The notes: generated by a model not told the origin, from the letters alone. A stretch of DNA of 64,000 nucleotides from Aquabacterium sp. (GCF_016195855.1 NZ_JACPYU010000016.1:310001-374000); one strand, 5' to 3'; counted from the stretch's first letter, positions 37,770 to 47,337 are shown. Numbers and translations: made by a program.

Positions 37770-39515
37770 ATGACCCAATCAGCAGCCGCAGCGTCGGCTT
37801 CGCCCGCGCAGTCCATTGTCAACCCCGATGGTTCGACCAACCGCATCTGGTTGTCGTCCTATGTGGCGGGCGTACCGCACGACATCGACCCGAACAAGTA
37901 CAGCTCCCTGGGCCAGTACTTTGACGAGTGCATCAACAAGTACCGCAACCGTCCGGGCTTCGTCAGCATCGGCACGGAAATGTCGTATGACCGTCTGGAC
38001 CGCCTGGTCAATGCCTTTGCGGGCTGGCTGCAGAGCCAGGGTGTGAAGAAGGGCGATCGCGTGTCGATCATGCTGCCCAACACCTTTCAGTATCCGGTGT
38101 GCCTTTTCGCGGTGCTGAAGATCGGGGCCGTGGTGGTCAACGTGAACCCGCTGTACACGGCGCGTGAACTCAATCACCAGCTCAAGGACAGCGGCGCCGA
38201 AACCATCATCGTGATGGAGACCTTCGCCAAGACGCTGCAAGACGCGCTGCCCGGCACCAAGGTCAAGCGCATCGTGCTGACCCAGATCGGTGACCTGCTG
38301 TCTGACGGCTTCATCAACGCCAAGGGCCGCCTGCTGAACTTCGTGCTGCGCAAGGTCCAGAAGATGGTGCCTGACTACAGCCTGCCTGGTGCGCTGTGGA
38401 TGCGTGACGTGATCAAGGCCGGTGCCAAGGTCAAGGTCAAACTCGCTGATATCAAGCCTGAAGACCTGGCCTTCCTGCAGTACACCGGTGGCACCACCGG
38501 CGTGGCCAAGGGTGCCATGCTGACGCACCGCAACGTGCTGGCCAACTGCCAGCAGGCCCTGGCTTTCGCCGAGGGCCAGCTGACGGGTGACACCGAGACC
38601 GTGGTCACGCCGCTGCCGCTGTATCACATCTTCTCGCTGACCGTGAACTGCCTGATCTTCATGGCACTCGGCGGACGCAACATCCTGATTGCCAACCCGC
38701 GTGACACCAAGCGCGTGATGATGATCCTCAAGAACGAGAACTTCAGCGGCATCACCTGCGTGAACACGCTGTACTCGTCCTTCCTGGATGACCCTGATTT
38801 CCGCAAGCGCGACTTCTCCAACCTCAAGCTGGCCGTCGCCGGTGGCATGGCGCTGCAACGCTCCATCGCCGAGCGCTGGAAGGAAGTCACCGGCAACTCC
38901 ATCGTTGAAGGTTACGGCCTGACCGAGTGCTCGCCCATCGTGACGCAAGCCCCGGTGGACATCAGCAAGCCTGGCCCCGCCTTCACCGGCTCGATCGGCG
39001 TGCCTGTGCCTTCCACGGAAGTGCGTTGCCGCCGTGATGACAACACCTGGGCCAACATCGGTGAGCCTGGCGAGCTGTGCGTGCGCGGCCCTCAGGTCAT
39101 GAAGGGCTACTGGCAGCGTCCTGAAGAAACCGACAAGGTCATCGACAGCGAAGGCTGGCTGGCCACGGGCGACATCGCCGTGATGGACGAGCAGGGCTTC
39201 CTCAAGATCGTGGACCGCAAGAAGGACATGATCCTGGTCTCCGGCTTCAATGTGTACCCGAACGAAATCGAAGACGTTGTGGCCATGCACCCTGATGTCA
39301 AGGAATGCGCCGCCGTGGGCGTGCCTGACGAAGTCGCCGGTGAACGCGTGAAGATCATCATCGTGCCGCGCAACCCTGGCCTGACCAAGGAAGCCATCAT
39401 CGAGCACTGCCGCAAGAACCTGACGGGCTACAAGATTCCCCGCATCGTCGAGTTCCGCAACGAAGAGTTGCCCAAGACACCCGTGGGCAAGATCTTGCGC
39501 CGCGAGTTGCGTTGA
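37770..39515 (+). CDS. fadD: Long-chain-fatty-acid-CoA ligase FadD
   Basis: FadD activates fatty acids to acyl-CoA through an acyl-adenylate at the inner membrane. The 581-residue protein (ATG at 37770, GAGGAGAT 5 nt upstream) contains the AMP-binding P-loop YTGGTTGVAKGAM, the linker ATGDIAVMDEQGF, the FACS signature region ILVSGFNVYPNEIEDVVA and the C-terminal catalytic Lys in TPVGKILRREL. It is placed 168 bp after the thiolase, so it may have its own promoter while staying under the same TetR regulator. Confidence 0.95.
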   Translation: MTQSAAAASASPAQSIVNPDGSTNRIWLSSYVAGVPHDIDPNKYSSLGQYFDECINKYRNRPGFVSIGTEMSYDRLDRLVNAFAGWLQSQGVKKGDRVSIMLPNTFQYPVCLFAVLKIGAVVVNVNPLYTARELNHQLKDSGAETIIVMETFAKTLQDALPGTKVKRIVLTQIGDLLSDGFINAKGRLLNFVLRKVQKMVPDYSLPGALWMRDVIKAGAKVKVKLADIKPEDLAFLQYTGGTTGVAKGAMLTHRNVLANCQQALAFAEGQLTGDTETVVTPLPLYHIFSLTVNCLIFMALGGRNILIANPRDTKRVMMILKNENFSGITCVNTLYSSFLDDPDFRKRDFSNLKLAVAGGMALQRSIAERWKEVTGNSIVEGYGLTECSPIVTQAPVDISKPGPAFTGSIGVPVPSTEVRCRRDDNTWANIGEPGELCVRGPQVMKGYWQRPEETDKVIDSEGWLATGDIAVMDEQGFLKIVDRKKDMILVSGFNVYPNEIEDVVAMHPDVKECAAVGVPDEVAGERVKIIIVPRNPGLTKEAIIEHCRKNLTGYKIPRIVEFRNEELPKTPVGKILRRELR

Positions 39516-39550
39516 ACGGCCGCTGATTCAGTTTCGGCTGAGCCACAAAG

Positions 39551-39581
39551 AAACCCGCCCGGTTCGCCGCGCGGGTTTTTT
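39551..39581 (+). terminator. Intrinsic terminator after fadD
   Basis: A stem AACCCGC (39552-39558) / GCGGGTT (39571-39577) is followed by a run of seven T residues (39575-39581). It lies 36 bp after the fadD stop and closes the fatty-acid cluster. Confidence 0.85.
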
Positions 39582-39630
39582 CATGCACGATGTGGTCTGT
39601 CACTTCAGCCCGATAGATGGCACCAGAACC

Positions 39631-40497
39631 ATGACGCGTCCCGCCGATTTCAGCTTCACCCACCGCCTGCGCGTGCGCTGGATGGAGGTCGATGCCCAGC
39701 AGGTGGTCTTCAATGGCCACTATCTGACCTACCTTGATGTGGCCATCTCGGAGTACTGGCGCGCAGTGGGGCTGCCATACCCGGAAGGTGTCAAACACGA
39801 GCAGGGCGACATCTTCGTGCGCCGCAACACGCTGGAGTACCACGCACCGGCCCGGCTCGATGACTGGCTGGACATCGGTGTGCGCTGCGAGCGCATCGGC
39901 AACTCGTCCATCACCATCGCCTGGGCCGTGTGGGCACAAGGGCGCTTGCTGGCCACTGGCGAGACGGTGTATGTGCACACCAGCCTGGTCACGGGCAAAT
40001 CTGCCCCCGTGCCCGAGACCGTGCGGGCCCAGATCGAGGCCCATGCCCAAGGGCAACCCGTTCACCAGGTGCTGTGCGGTGCCTGGCCCGACATGAAAGC
40101 CAGCGCCCGCGCGGTCAGAACCGCCGTGTTCGTGCAGGAGCAGGCCATCGACGAGGTCGACGAGTGGGATGAGGACGACGCCGATGCCGTCCATGCGGTC
40201 GCCAGCAACCTGGCAGGGCTGCCGCTGGCAACGGGCCGTCTGATCCATGTGGGACTGGAGCCCGGCCACGCCAAGATCGGCCGCATGGCGGTGCTGCGCA
40301 GCACGCGCGGCATGGGCCTGGGTGATCTGGTGTTGCTGGCCTTGATGGACCAGGCCCGCCAGCTTGGTATCACGCATTTAAGCCTGAACGCCCAGGTCAG
40401 TGCCCAGGCCTTCTATGCGCGCCATGGTTTCATGCCGCAGGGGGATGAATTCGACGAAGTCGGCATCCCCCACCAGCGCATGACACTCACACTTTGA
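39631..40497 (+). CDS. Fusion of acyl-CoA thioesterase (hotdog) and GNAT acetyltransferase
   Basis: The 288-residue protein (ATG at 39631) has two parts. Residues 1-135 are a 4-hydroxybenzoyl-CoA thioesterase/YbgC-type hotdog with the start VRWMEVDAQQVVFNGHYLTY, where Asp and the later NGHY are characteristic. Residues about 145-288 are an N-acetyltransferase of the GNAT type with acetyl-CoA loop LRSTRGMGLGDLVL and the C-terminal AFYARHGFMP. The ORF runs through both without a break, so this is a real fusion. The substrate is not known; its position after fadD hints at acyl-CoA turnover. The last 11 bp overlap the convergent NRDE gene. Confidence 0.85.
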   Translation: MTRPADFSFTHRLRVRWMEVDAQQVVFNGHYLTYLDVAISEYWRAVGLPYPEGVKHEQGDIFVRRNTLEYHAPARLDDWLDIGVRCERIGNSSITIAWAVWAQGRLLATGETVYVHTSLVTGKSAPVPETVRAQIEAHAQGQPVHQVLCGAWPDMKASARAVRTAVFVQEQAIDEVDEWDEDDADAVHAVASNLAGLPLATGRLIHVGLEPGHAKIGRMAVLRSTRGMGLGDLVLLALMDQARQLGITHLSLNAQVSAQAFYARHGFMPQGDEFDEVGIPHQRMTLTL

Positions 40498-41485
40498 GGG
40501 GGCGCGTGCGGCTGTTCTTGATCAGGCTGCGCGCGCGCGTCTTGCGCACCGGCTCCATCTCGGCCAGTGCGTGGTTGTCCTGCTCGGACACCTCACTGCT
40601 CTCGAACACTTCTTCGTGACGCATCTCGGCCGGGGGCAGGGTGGCGTCGAGCTTGGCCACTTCGGTTGCGGCCATGGTGTGCCGTGGGGGCCAGTTTCGC
40701 AGCGTGACCCGGCGCAGCAAGGCCATGTTCGAGGTGGCCGTGAACGTGCGCTCCAGCACGTGCGTGACCAGGCGCTTGTGAATGCGCTCGGTGATGACCA
40801 GCGTCGAGCAACGCGTGCCGTACAGGCCGTTGGGCGACTTGATGAAAGCCGAGGACAACAGGCGCTCCCATTCTGTTGACACGCCGGTGTGAGGCAGTTG
40901 CTCATCGGGCGCGACGCTGGGGTCGGCCAGCGCTTCAAACAGCCGGTTGGCCAGCACGTCAACATCTTCCGACTGGGCGATGGCCTGCCGCGTGCGTGCC
41001 TTGAGTTGCTGCACCTTGGGCCAGGGCGTGTTCAGGATGGCGTTGGACAAGCCAAACACCCCTTTTTGCAGACGCTCGGGGAACAGCTTGCGGTTGTTCA
41101 GCCAAAAGCATTCGCCATCGGCGAAATCCAGCGCCAGCATGTTGAAGCCGTTGTAGCCCGAGATGGCCAGACGCGGCCACAGCATGGGCATGGACAAATC
41201 ACCCTTGAGCCATTGCGGCACGATCTGGCCACGCGAGGGGGCCTGCGGGTCCATATTGGACGGGTCGCGCACATTGGTCACCAGGCCCAGGCGCCCGTGT
41301 GCCGTCAGGCCCAGCCAGGTGCCGCCGGCCTGTAGATCACGGCCACCGAGGATGGGCGGGCCACCGTCGGCAGGTTCCCACCAGCCCAGGCGAGCTGCGG
41401 GGCGGTCATAGAACTCATCACGATTGGCAGCCAGCACAAACGGAAAGCGGCTGCTTTGATCGAGAGCCAGAGCGACCAGGCACAT
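40487..41485 (-). CDS. NRDE-family protein (TANGO2 homologue)
   Basis: The 332-residue protein starts MCLVALALDQ, with the Cys at position 2 expected for an N-terminal nucleophile-type fold, and contains the name-giving AANRDEFYDRPAA motif (about residues 20-32), then GGRDLQAGGTWLG. TANGO2/NRDE proteins occur from bacteria to humans and are linked to haem handling or lipid homeostasis; the biochemical role is not settled. The C-terminal 60 residues are polar and less typical of the family. It is followed on the minus strand by nothing close and overlaps its convergent neighbour by 11 bp. Confidence 0.9.
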   Translation of the reverse strand: MCLVALALDQSSRFPFVLAANRDEFYDRPAARLGWWEPADGGPPILGGRDLQAGGTWLGLTAHGRLGLVTNVRDPSNMDPQAPSRGQIVPQWLKGDLSMPMLWPRLAISGYNGFNMLALDFADGECFWLNNRKLFPERLQKGVFGLSNAILNTPWPKVQQLKARTRQAIAQSEDVDVLANRLFEALADPSVAPDEQLPHTGVSTEWERLLSSAFIKSPNGLYGTRCSTLVITERIHKRLVTHVLERTFTATSNMALLRRVTLRNWPPRHTMAATEVAKLDATLPPAEMRHEEVFESSEVSEQDNHALAEMEPVRKTRARSLIKNSRTRPLKV

Positions 41486-41516
41486 GGCAAAACCTCTTCA
41501 AAACGCTGGCAGGGCT

Positions 41517-41855
41517 TCAGGAGCGGCCTGCCATGGGGCAAAACGTCTCGACGTGCCGCGCACCGATCAGCCCATGAGGCAGGGCATCGGCCAGATCACG
41601 CAAACGCGCTTCACACGCGGCGCTGACACCATCGGGGTGCTCGTAGACCTCCATCCAGGTGGCCTCCGGGCTGCCTTCGGGTGTGTCGGCGCGTTGCATC
41701 AGGCGCGTCGTCAGACCGGGGTGCTCCTCGTGCAGACGCTGCTGGATCACGTTGATGGCCTGGCGTGCGGCGGCCTGATTGGCCAGGGGCACGCGGTAGT
41801 ACACGAACAGTGATCGGGGCGGTGTCGCAGTCAAAGCGGCGAGGTCGTCAGACAT
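41517..41855 (-). CDS. DUF4936-family small protein
   Basis: The 112-residue protein has no signal peptide or membrane segment. The core FVYYRVPLANQAAARQAI, with WMEVYEHPDGV further on and a C-terminal RHVETFCP, is the pattern of the DUF4936 family seen beside ygfZ and NRDE genes in Burkholderiales. A ferredoxin-like dimeric alpha-beta barrel fold is plausible. No function is known. It lies 31 bp upstream of the NRDE gene on the same strand, so the two are probably co-transcribed. Confidence 0.7.
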   Translation of the reverse strand: MSDDLAALTATPPRSLFVYYRVPLANQAAARQAINVIQQRLHEEHPGLTTRLMQRADTPEGSPEATWMEVYEHPDGVSAACEARLRDLADALPHGLIGARHVETFCPMAGRS

Positions 41856-41912
41856 TCCAAACTCATCTGCGGGCAGCGTAACCCATGATGCAGTGCCGCA
41901 AAGTCACCAGGG

Positions 41913-41991
41913 GCAACAAGACTAGTCAAACGAGGCCTTGTTGCGTTAAGGAATTGACGATATGGGCGCTGCATGCGTCGCGGCCATATCG
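41913..41991. repeat. Two consecutive inverted repeats between ygfZ and the DUF4936 gene
   Basis: GCAACAAG (41913-41920) pairs with CTTGTTGC (41937-41944), and CGATATGG (41958-41965) pairs with CCATATCG (41984-41991). Both have 8-bp perfect arms and loops of 16-18 nt. They fill most of the 168-bp gap. They could form part of the ygfZ 3' end or an operator for the DUF4936-NRDE pair; no T-run supports simple termination. Confidence 0.45.
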
Positions 41992-42023
41992 CGTGTCTTC
42001 CTCAGTGGTGCCTCATGGGCGTA

Positions 42024-42989
42024 TCAAGCAGCCTCTTCGGCAGAGGGCAAGGCATACGGCAGGTTGCCCACCATCAGCTTGACGCCGTCTGCGGCGCCTG
42101 CGCGCAGTTCCGCGTCCAGCGCGCTGAGCTTGAGCTCGATCAGGGCGCTGTGCACACCGCCAGCCGAGGCGCTGTTGATGACCAGGCCTGCAGGCTGACC
42201 GGGGTCGGTGACGCTGAAGACCTCCTGGCCGGGCGGCAATGCCTGTTCGGCATGCACGACAAAGGCACGGCGCTTGGTGGTGCCCCGGTACTGGCTGCGC
42301 GCCACCACTTCCTGGCCGGGGTAGCAGCCTTTCTTGAAGTTCACGCCGCCAATCAGCTCGTAGTTCACCATCTGGGGCACGAACTGGTCGACCGTGCTGG
42401 CCTCGATGCGGGGGATGCCGCTCATCACGTCCAGCCAGGCCCAGGCGCCAGGCTCGACCGCAGGCAGGGCGGACGCCAGCGCTTGCGCTTCGGCCTTGGG
42501 CCCGACCCAATACCAGCGCTTGGCCCCCAGGACTTCCGGCAAACCCACCAGCAGCCCCTGGCCATGCGGCTGCACACACCAGGCACCGAGCTGGGCGGCT
42601 TCACCCAGGCTGGCTGCAGCCGGTGAGCCCAACAGCCCCACCACGCCCAGCGACGCACTCGCATCCGTCAACTTGGCCTTGGCGCGCAACACGAACATGG
42701 ACAGGCGCTTGAGCAGGCCCGGCAGCACCTGGCTGTCGGTCAGCAGCCAGAACTGCTCTGGCTGAGGCCGCAGGGTCAGCAGGCTGGCCAGCATGCGCCC
42801 CTTGGCTGAGCAGTAAGCCGCCAGCCGGGCTTCGTCAGCGGGCTGGCCGTTGACGTCCTGGCTGAACTGGCCGTGCAGGAAGTTCGCTGCATCGGCGCCT
42901 TCGGCCTGGATGATGCCCAGATCGGACAAAAGCAGGGCACCGCCCCAGGAAGTTGGATCAGGAAGTTGGATCGAGCTCATGGGGCTCAT
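42024..42989 (-). CDS. ygfZ: tRNA-modifying/Fe-S assembly protein YgfZ (folate-binding)
   Basis: YgfZ binds folate and is needed for maturation or repair of certain Fe-S enzymes such as MiaB. The protein (321 residues from the ATG at 42989; a start at 42980 or 43007 is also possible) carries the diagnostic motif KKGCYPGQEVVAR with the essential Cys near residue 226, plus NFLHGQFSQDV at the N-terminus and IPRIEAST before the motif. It is divergent from mltG, with their start codons only about 16 bp apart, so one of the two N-termini is probably shorter than drawn. Confidence 0.93.
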   Translation of the reverse strand: MSPMSSIQLPDPTSWGGALLLSDLGIIQAEGADAANFLHGQFSQDVNGQPADEARLAAYCSAKGRMLASLLTLRPQPEQFWLLTDSQVLPGLLKRLSMFVLRAKAKLTDASASLGVVGLLGSPAAASLGEAAQLGAWCVQPHGQGLLVGLPEVLGAKRWYWVGPKAEAQALASALPAVEPGAWAWLDVMSGIPRIEASTVDQFVPQMVNYELIGGVNFKKGCYPGQEVVARSQYRGTTKRRAFVVHAEQALPPGQEVFSVTDPGQPAGLVINSASAGGVHSALIELKLSALDAELRAGAADGVKLMVGNLPYALPSAEEAA

Positions 42990-43005
42990 TATCATCACGC
43001 CCGTC

Positions 43006-44103
43006 ATGCATCAGAAATCCAACCGGGTGTATCCCACTTCCTCCGTGCGGCAAAGCGTCTGCCTGCCCGTCCTGCCTGTCCGGCAACAAGGCGGCATCTT
43101 GCGCAGCCTGATCCTCCTCGTCCTGGCGCTGTCCCTGGCCTTGGCTGCCGGGGCGGCCTGGTGGCTGGGGCAACCCCTGCGCCTGGCCGCGCCCACCGTC
43201 GAGTTGTCTGTTGAAGCAGGCAGCACACCCCGCGAGATCGCCAAGGACTGGGTGGACGCGGGTGTGGATGCCTCACCCTGGTTGCTCTACCAGTGGTTCC
43301 GGTTTTCGGGGCAGTCGCGCCAGATCCGGGCGGGCAGCTACGAGCTGGCCCAGGGCGCCACGCCCCGCGACCTCTTGCGCATGATGGTGCGTGGGGACGA
43401 GCGCCTGTCTGTCGTCAAACTGATCGAGGGCTGGACCTTCAAGCGCTTTCGGGCCGAACTGGCCCTGGCGGACGGGCTCAAGCAAAGCACCGCTGGCCTG
43501 CCTGACAGCGAGATCATGGCCCAGTTGGGGATGCCCGGCGAAGCGGCCGAAGGCCATTTTTTCCCGGACACTTATTCCTACGCCAAAGGCAGCACCGATC
43601 TGGCCGTGATGAAGCGGGCCCTGAACGCCATGCAAAAGCAGCTGGATGCGGCCTGGGCGCAGCGCCAGAGCAATGTGGCGGTCAAGACACCCCGGGATGC
43701 CTTGATCCTGGCCTCCATTGTCGAGAAGGAGACGGGCAGGGAGGCTGACCGGCCCATGATCTCGGGCGTTTTCAACAACCGCCTGCGCGTGGGCATGCCT
43801 TTGCAGACCGACCCTTCCGTGATCTACGGCCTGGGTGAGCAGTTCGACGGCAACCTGCGCAAGGTGCACCTGCAGACCGACACGCCCTTCAACACCTACA
43901 CCCGGGCCGGCCTGCCGCCCACGCCCATTGCCATGCCCGGCAAGGCCGCCTTGCTGGCCGCCGTGAAGCCCGCCGAGACCAAGGCGCTGTATTTCGTGGC
44001 GCGGGGCGATGGCAGCAGTGCGTTCAGCGCCACATTGGCTGAGCATAATCGGGCGGTCAACCAATACCAGCGTTCAACACGCAACCCCGGAAAGACGCCA
44101 TGA
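43006..44103 (+). CDS. mltG: Endolytic murein transglycosylase MltG
   Basis: MltG cuts nascent peptidoglycan strands and acts as a terminator of glycan elongation. From the ATG at 43006 it is 365 residues with a signal anchor at about residues 30-50 and a large periplasmic YceG domain. The motifs [11 protein letters not shown] and [10 protein letters not shown] (with the catalytic Glu), [20 protein letters not shown] and [13 protein letters not shown] are all present. An in-frame TTG at 43099 would remove the first 31 residues and clear the crowded divergent region. The stop overlaps tmk by 4 bp. Confidence 0.94.
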   Translation: MHQKSNRVYPTSSVRQSVCLPVLPVRQQGGILRSLILLVLALSLALAAGAAWWLGQPLRLAAPTVELSVEAGSTPREIAKDWVDAGVDASPWLLYQWFRFSGQSRQIRAGSYELAQGATPRDLLRMMVRGDERLSVVKLIEGWTFKRFRAELALADGLKQSTAGLPDSEIMAQLGMPGEAAEGHFFPDTYSYAKGSTDLAVMKRALNAMQKQLDAAWAQRQSNVAVKTPRDALILASIVEKETGREADRPMISGVFNNRLRVGMPLQTDPSVIYGLGEQFDGNLRKVHLQTDTPFNTYTRAGLPPTPIAMPGKAALLAAVKPAETKALYFVARGDGSSAFSATLAEHNRAVNQYQRSTRNPGKTP

Positions 44104-44720
44104 GCAACAAGGGCCGATTCATCACCTTCGAGGGCATCGACGGCGCGGGCAAGACCACGCACCTGGATGCCCTGGAGCAAGCCTGGAAGCAGGCTGGTCG
44201 CGAGGTGGTCCGCACCCGTGAGCCCGGCGGCACGCCCCTGGCTGAAAAGCTGCGTGGCCTGTTTCTGCACGACGCCATGGACCCGCTGACCGAAGCCCTG
44301 CTGGTGTTCGGCGCGCGCCGCGACCATATCCAGACCGTGATCAGGCCGGCGCTGGCGCGTGGCGCCTGGGTGCTGTGTGACCGTTTCACCGACGCCACCT
44401 TCGCCTACCAAGGTGGTGGTCGCGGCTTTGATCTGCAGGTGCTGGGCACCCTGGAGGGCTGGGTGCAGGAAGGCTTGCAGCCCGACCTGACCTTGCTGTT
44501 TGACCTGCCTCCCGTGGTGGCCGCCGAACGCCTGAGCACCGCCCGTCAGCCCGACCGTTTCGAAGCGCAGGACCAGGCCTTTTTCGAGCGCGTGCGCGGC
44601 GCTTATCTGGCTCGCCAGCAAGCCCAGCCAGCGCGTTTTGCCCTGATCCAGGCTGACCAGACGCAAGCCGACGTGGCCGCGCAGATCCAGTCCGAGTTGC
44701 GCAGCCGAGGGTTGCTGTGA
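44100..44720 (+). CDS. tmk: Thymidylate kinase
   Basis: Tmk phosphorylates dTMP to dTDP. The 206-residue protein has the P-loop [16 protein letters not shown] (about residues 9-24), [14 protein letters not shown] (substrate loop), the [16 protein letters not shown] motif (DRx plus Tyr/Gln for dTMP) and a LID region near residue 145 with [11 protein letters not shown]. Length is standard. It is ATGA-coupled to mltG and GTGA-coupled to holB, the conserved operon order of proteobacteria. Confidence 0.97.
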   Translation: MSNKGRFITFEGIDGAGKTTHLDALEQAWKQAGREVVRTREPGGTPLAEKLRGLFLHDAMDPLTEALLVFGARRDHIQTVIRPALARGAWVLCDRFTDATFAYQGGGRGFDLQVLGTLEGWVQEGLQPDLTLLFDLPPVVAAERLSTARQPDRFEAQDQAFFERVRGAYLARQQAQPARFALIQADQTQADVAAQIQSELRSRGLL

Positions 44721-45775
44721 GCGAGCCGCGCCCCGCACTCTGGCCCTGGTTGCCCAAGCCGCTTGAAGCTGCCCTGGCCCAACTCAACAGCCACGCCGTG
44801 TTGCTGCACGGCCCCGAGGGCGTGGGGCAGTTCGAGTTCGCACTGGCCCTGGCACGTTCATGGTTGTGCGAGGCCCGGCCAATGGGGCAAGGCTTTGCGC
44901 CCGCCTGCGGCCGTTGCGCCAGCTGCCACCTGATTGATGCAGGCTCCCATCCGGACCTCATGGTCGTGCTGCCGGAGGCCTTGCAGGCCAGCCTGGGCTG
45001 GCAGTCTTCCGCAGAGGACGGCGAAGCCAGCGAGAAATCCGGCGGCAAGACCAAGAAGCTGAGTCAGGAAATCAAGGTTGATGCCATCCGTGCCGTGGTG
45101 CAGTTCTCGCAGCACACGGCCTCGCGTGGCAGGGCCAAGGTGGTGCTGGTGCACCCGGCCGAGCGCATGAACCTGATCGCGTCCAACACCTTGCTCAAGA
45201 CCCTGGAGGAGCCACCAGGCCAGGTGCGCTTCGTGTTGAGCGGTGCCGCGCTGGACCAGCTGCTGCCCACCGTGCGCAGCCGCTGCCAGGCCTGGCGCCT
45301 GCCCATGCCCACGCCTGATGTGGCGGCTGAATGGCTGCAGACCCAGCTGGACGGTCTTTCCCTGGCCGATGCCCGTGTGTTGCTGGACGCGGCCGGCGGG
45401 CAACCCTTGACCGCACGTGATCGCCATCAATTGGGCCTGGATGCGCGTTATTGGCCCCAAATCCCGAAAGATCTGCTCAATGGTGCGGCCACCGCCTTGA
45501 CGCAGTGGCCTTTGACCCTGGTGGTCGAGACCCTGCAGAAGGTCTGCCACGACCTGGCTTGCGTGGCTGCCGGTGCCGCGCCACGCTATTTCCCGGCAGC
45601 CAGCCTGCCGGCCGCGCCGGACCTGAATCTGCTGACCACCTGGGCTCAGGAGTTGCGCAAGACCAGCCGCCATGCCGAGCACCCGTGGAACCAGAACCTC
45701 AAGGTGGAAGCCCTGCTGGTGCAGGCCCGGGCGGTCATGCGGCCCAGGCCCTCAAGGGGCAACCCGACCGCTTGA
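44717..45775 (+). CDS. holB: DNA polymerase III subunit delta prime
   Basis: HolB is the stator subunit of the clamp loader. The 352-residue protein begins at a GTG overlapping the tmk stop. The P-loop is degenerate ([15 protein letters not shown], no GKT/S), as expected for an ATPase-inactive delta prime. The zinc-binding cysteines are seen at WLCEA and [10 protein letters not shown] near residues 53-75. The sensor segment [18 protein letters not shown] and SRCQAWRL (the SRC motif, whose Arg acts in trans) are intact. Confidence 0.93.
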   Translation: MSEPRPALWPWLPKPLEAALAQLNSHAVLLHGPEGVGQFEFALALARSWLCEARPMGQGFAPACGRCASCHLIDAGSHPDLMVVLPEALQASLGWQSSAEDGEASEKSGGKTKKLSQEIKVDAIRAVVQFSQHTASRGRAKVVLVHPAERMNLIASNTLLKTLEEPPGQVRFVLSGAALDQLLPTVRSRCQAWRLPMPTPDVAAEWLQTQLDGLSLADARVLLDAAGGQPLTARDRHQLGLDARYWPQIPKDLLNGAATALTQWPLTLVVETLQKVCHDLACVAAGAAPRYFPAASLPAAPDLNLLTTWAQELRKTSRHAEHPWNQNLKVEALLVQARAVMRPRPSRGNPTA

Positions 45776-45890
45776 TCAAGGGGGAAGGGCGCCCAAATCA
45801 GGATCAGGGTGTTTCCAGAAGTAAAGCAGCGCCAAGGTGAGCGCAATTTCACAGTCTTTGCCAAGCCTCAGGCATTACACTTTGCCCACG

Positions 45891-46331
45891 ATGAGCGAGT
45901 TCCAGACCACAGCCCTGCCTTCCGCCTTTGCCCCGTCCGGGCCTGGCCGGATGGCGTCCGCCCTGGGTACACCAGGCGCTGCAGCGGCTGCTGCTCGCCC
46001 CAGCGTGATCCAGCTGGTGTTCCGCGAAAAGGGTGCGCTGTATGCCGCCTACATCCCCGCATTCACCGAAGGTGGGTTGTTCGTGCCCACCACGCGCGAG
46101 TACACGCTGGGCGACGACATCTACCTCCTGCTGTCCCTGCCCGAAGACAACCAGCGTTACCCCGTGGCCGGCAAGATCGCCTGGATCACACCGGCCAATG
46201 CCTCCGGTGGCCGCACCCAGGGCGTGGGTGTGCGTTTCCCTGGTGACGACAAGACCCGCCTGCTGCGCGTGAAGATCGAGCAGATTCTGGGCACCAACAT
46301 TTCCTCCAGCAAGCCGACACAGACCCTGTAA
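45891..46331 (+). CDS. pilZ: PilZ-domain protein of the type IV pilus system
   Basis: The 146-residue protein (ATG at 45891) has a Pro/Ala-rich head of about 35 residues and then a PilZ domain: IQLVFREKGALYAAYI, TEGGLFVPT, a central GDDIYLLLSLPED and VGVRFPGDD. The RxxxR motif needed for c-di-GMP binding is not evident, as in the founding PilZ of Pseudomonas, which works through protein contacts with FimX/PilB rather than by binding the nucleotide. The holB-pilZ-tatD order is the same as around that pilZ. It is 115 bp after holB. Confidence 0.88.
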   Translation: MSEFQTTALPSAFAPSGPGRMASALGTPGAAAAAARPSVIQLVFREKGALYAAYIPAFTEGGLFVPTTREYTLGDDIYLLLSLPEDNQRYPVAGKIAWITPANASGGRTQGVGVRFPGDDKTRLLRVKIEQILGTNISSSKPTQTL

Positions 46332-46412
46332 AGCAGAGTCGGGCCCTTTGCGGCAACAATAGCGGGTTGACATCAGTCAAACCCGCTTTTTTGTTTGTTC
46401 GCCGCTGCCGCC

Positions 46413-47222
46413 ATGTTTGTCGATTCGCACTGCCACCTCAATTTCCCGCAATACGCCGAGACGCTCGATCAGGTTCGCGCCGACATGAGCGCCGCCGGCG
46501 TGGACCGCGCCCTGTGCATCAGCACGACCCTGGAAGAGTTCCCGCAAGTGCATGCCCTGGCCATGCGCTACGAGAACATGTGGGCCACTGTGGGTGTGCA
46601 CCCTGACAACGAAGGCGTCCAGGAGCCCACGCTGGGTGATCTGCTCGAACGTGCCGCCTTGCCCCGCGTGGTCGGCATTGGCGAAACCGGCCTGGACTAC
46701 TACCGCCTGGGCGAGCGCAGCGTGGCCGACATGGCCTGGCAGCGCGAGCGCTTTCGCGTGCACATCCGTGCTGCACTGCAAACAGGCCTGCCGTTGGTGA
46801 TCCACACCCGCGAAGCCAGTGAAGACACCCTGGCCATCCTCAAGGAAGAAGGCCAAGGCAAGGTGCGCGGTGTCTTCCACTGCTTCACCGAAACCGATGC
46901 CGTGGCGCGTGCCGCGCTCGACCTGGGCTTTCACATCTCCTTCTCGGGCATCCTTACCTTCAAGAACGCGGGTGACATCCGCGATGTGGCCCGCATGGTG
47001 CCCATCGAGCGCTGCCTGATCGAGACCGATAGCCCCTACCTGGCCCCTGCGCCGCACCGCGGCAAACTCAACTCGCCGGCCTATGTGTCGCTGGTGGCCA
47101 GGCAACTGGCCGAGCTCAAAGGCATGGATGTGGATGAGCTTGGCCGCATCACATCGAACAACTTCGAGGAATTGTTCTCGCTCGTGCGTACCTCACCGAG
47201 GGTTAGCCCAACACACCAGTAA
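46413..47222 (+). CDS. tatD: TatD-family metal-dependent DNase
   Basis: The 269-residue TIM-barrel hydrolase (ATG at 46413) has all metal ligands of the TatD family: FVDSHCHLNFP (HxH), GIGETGLDYYR (Glu), VIHTREA (His), VFHCFTET (His) and IETDSPYLAPAPHRG (Asp). TatD enzymes act as 3'-5' exonucleases in DNA repair or processing. The C-terminus has the expected NFEELFSL. It follows pilZ by 81 bp, with a short hairpin-free gap. Confidence 0.95.
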   Translation: MFVDSHCHLNFPQYAETLDQVRADMSAAGVDRALCISTTLEEFPQVHALAMRYENMWATVGVHPDNEGVQEPTLGDLLERAALPRVVGIGETGLDYYRLGERSVADMAWQRERFRVHIRAALQTGLPLVIHTREASEDTLAILKEEGQGKVRGVFHCFTETDAVARAALDLGFHISFSGILTFKNAGDIRDVARMVPIERCLIETDSPYLAPAPHRGKLNSPAYVSLVARQLAELKGMDVDELGRITSNNFEELFSLVRTSPRVSPTHQ

Positions 47223-47226
47223 AACC

Positions 47227-47249
47227 CTTGTCAGACAATTTCTGACAGG
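47227..47249 (+). repeat. Hairpin directly after tatD
   Basis: TGTCAGA (47229-47235) and TCTGACA (47241-47247) form a perfect 7-bp inverted repeat with loop CAATT; a U-G and a C-G pair can extend the RNA stem to 9 bp. It starts 6 bp past the tatD stop, lies 90 bp before the next ATG, and has no T-run. Confidence 0.5.
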
Positions 47250-47337
47250 AGGTTTGGTTGTTCGGCGACTACCGCCTCCAGACCCGGATGCCTACAGTGA
47301 ACACATCACGACGACATCTCTCACCCCGGAGGCCTTT

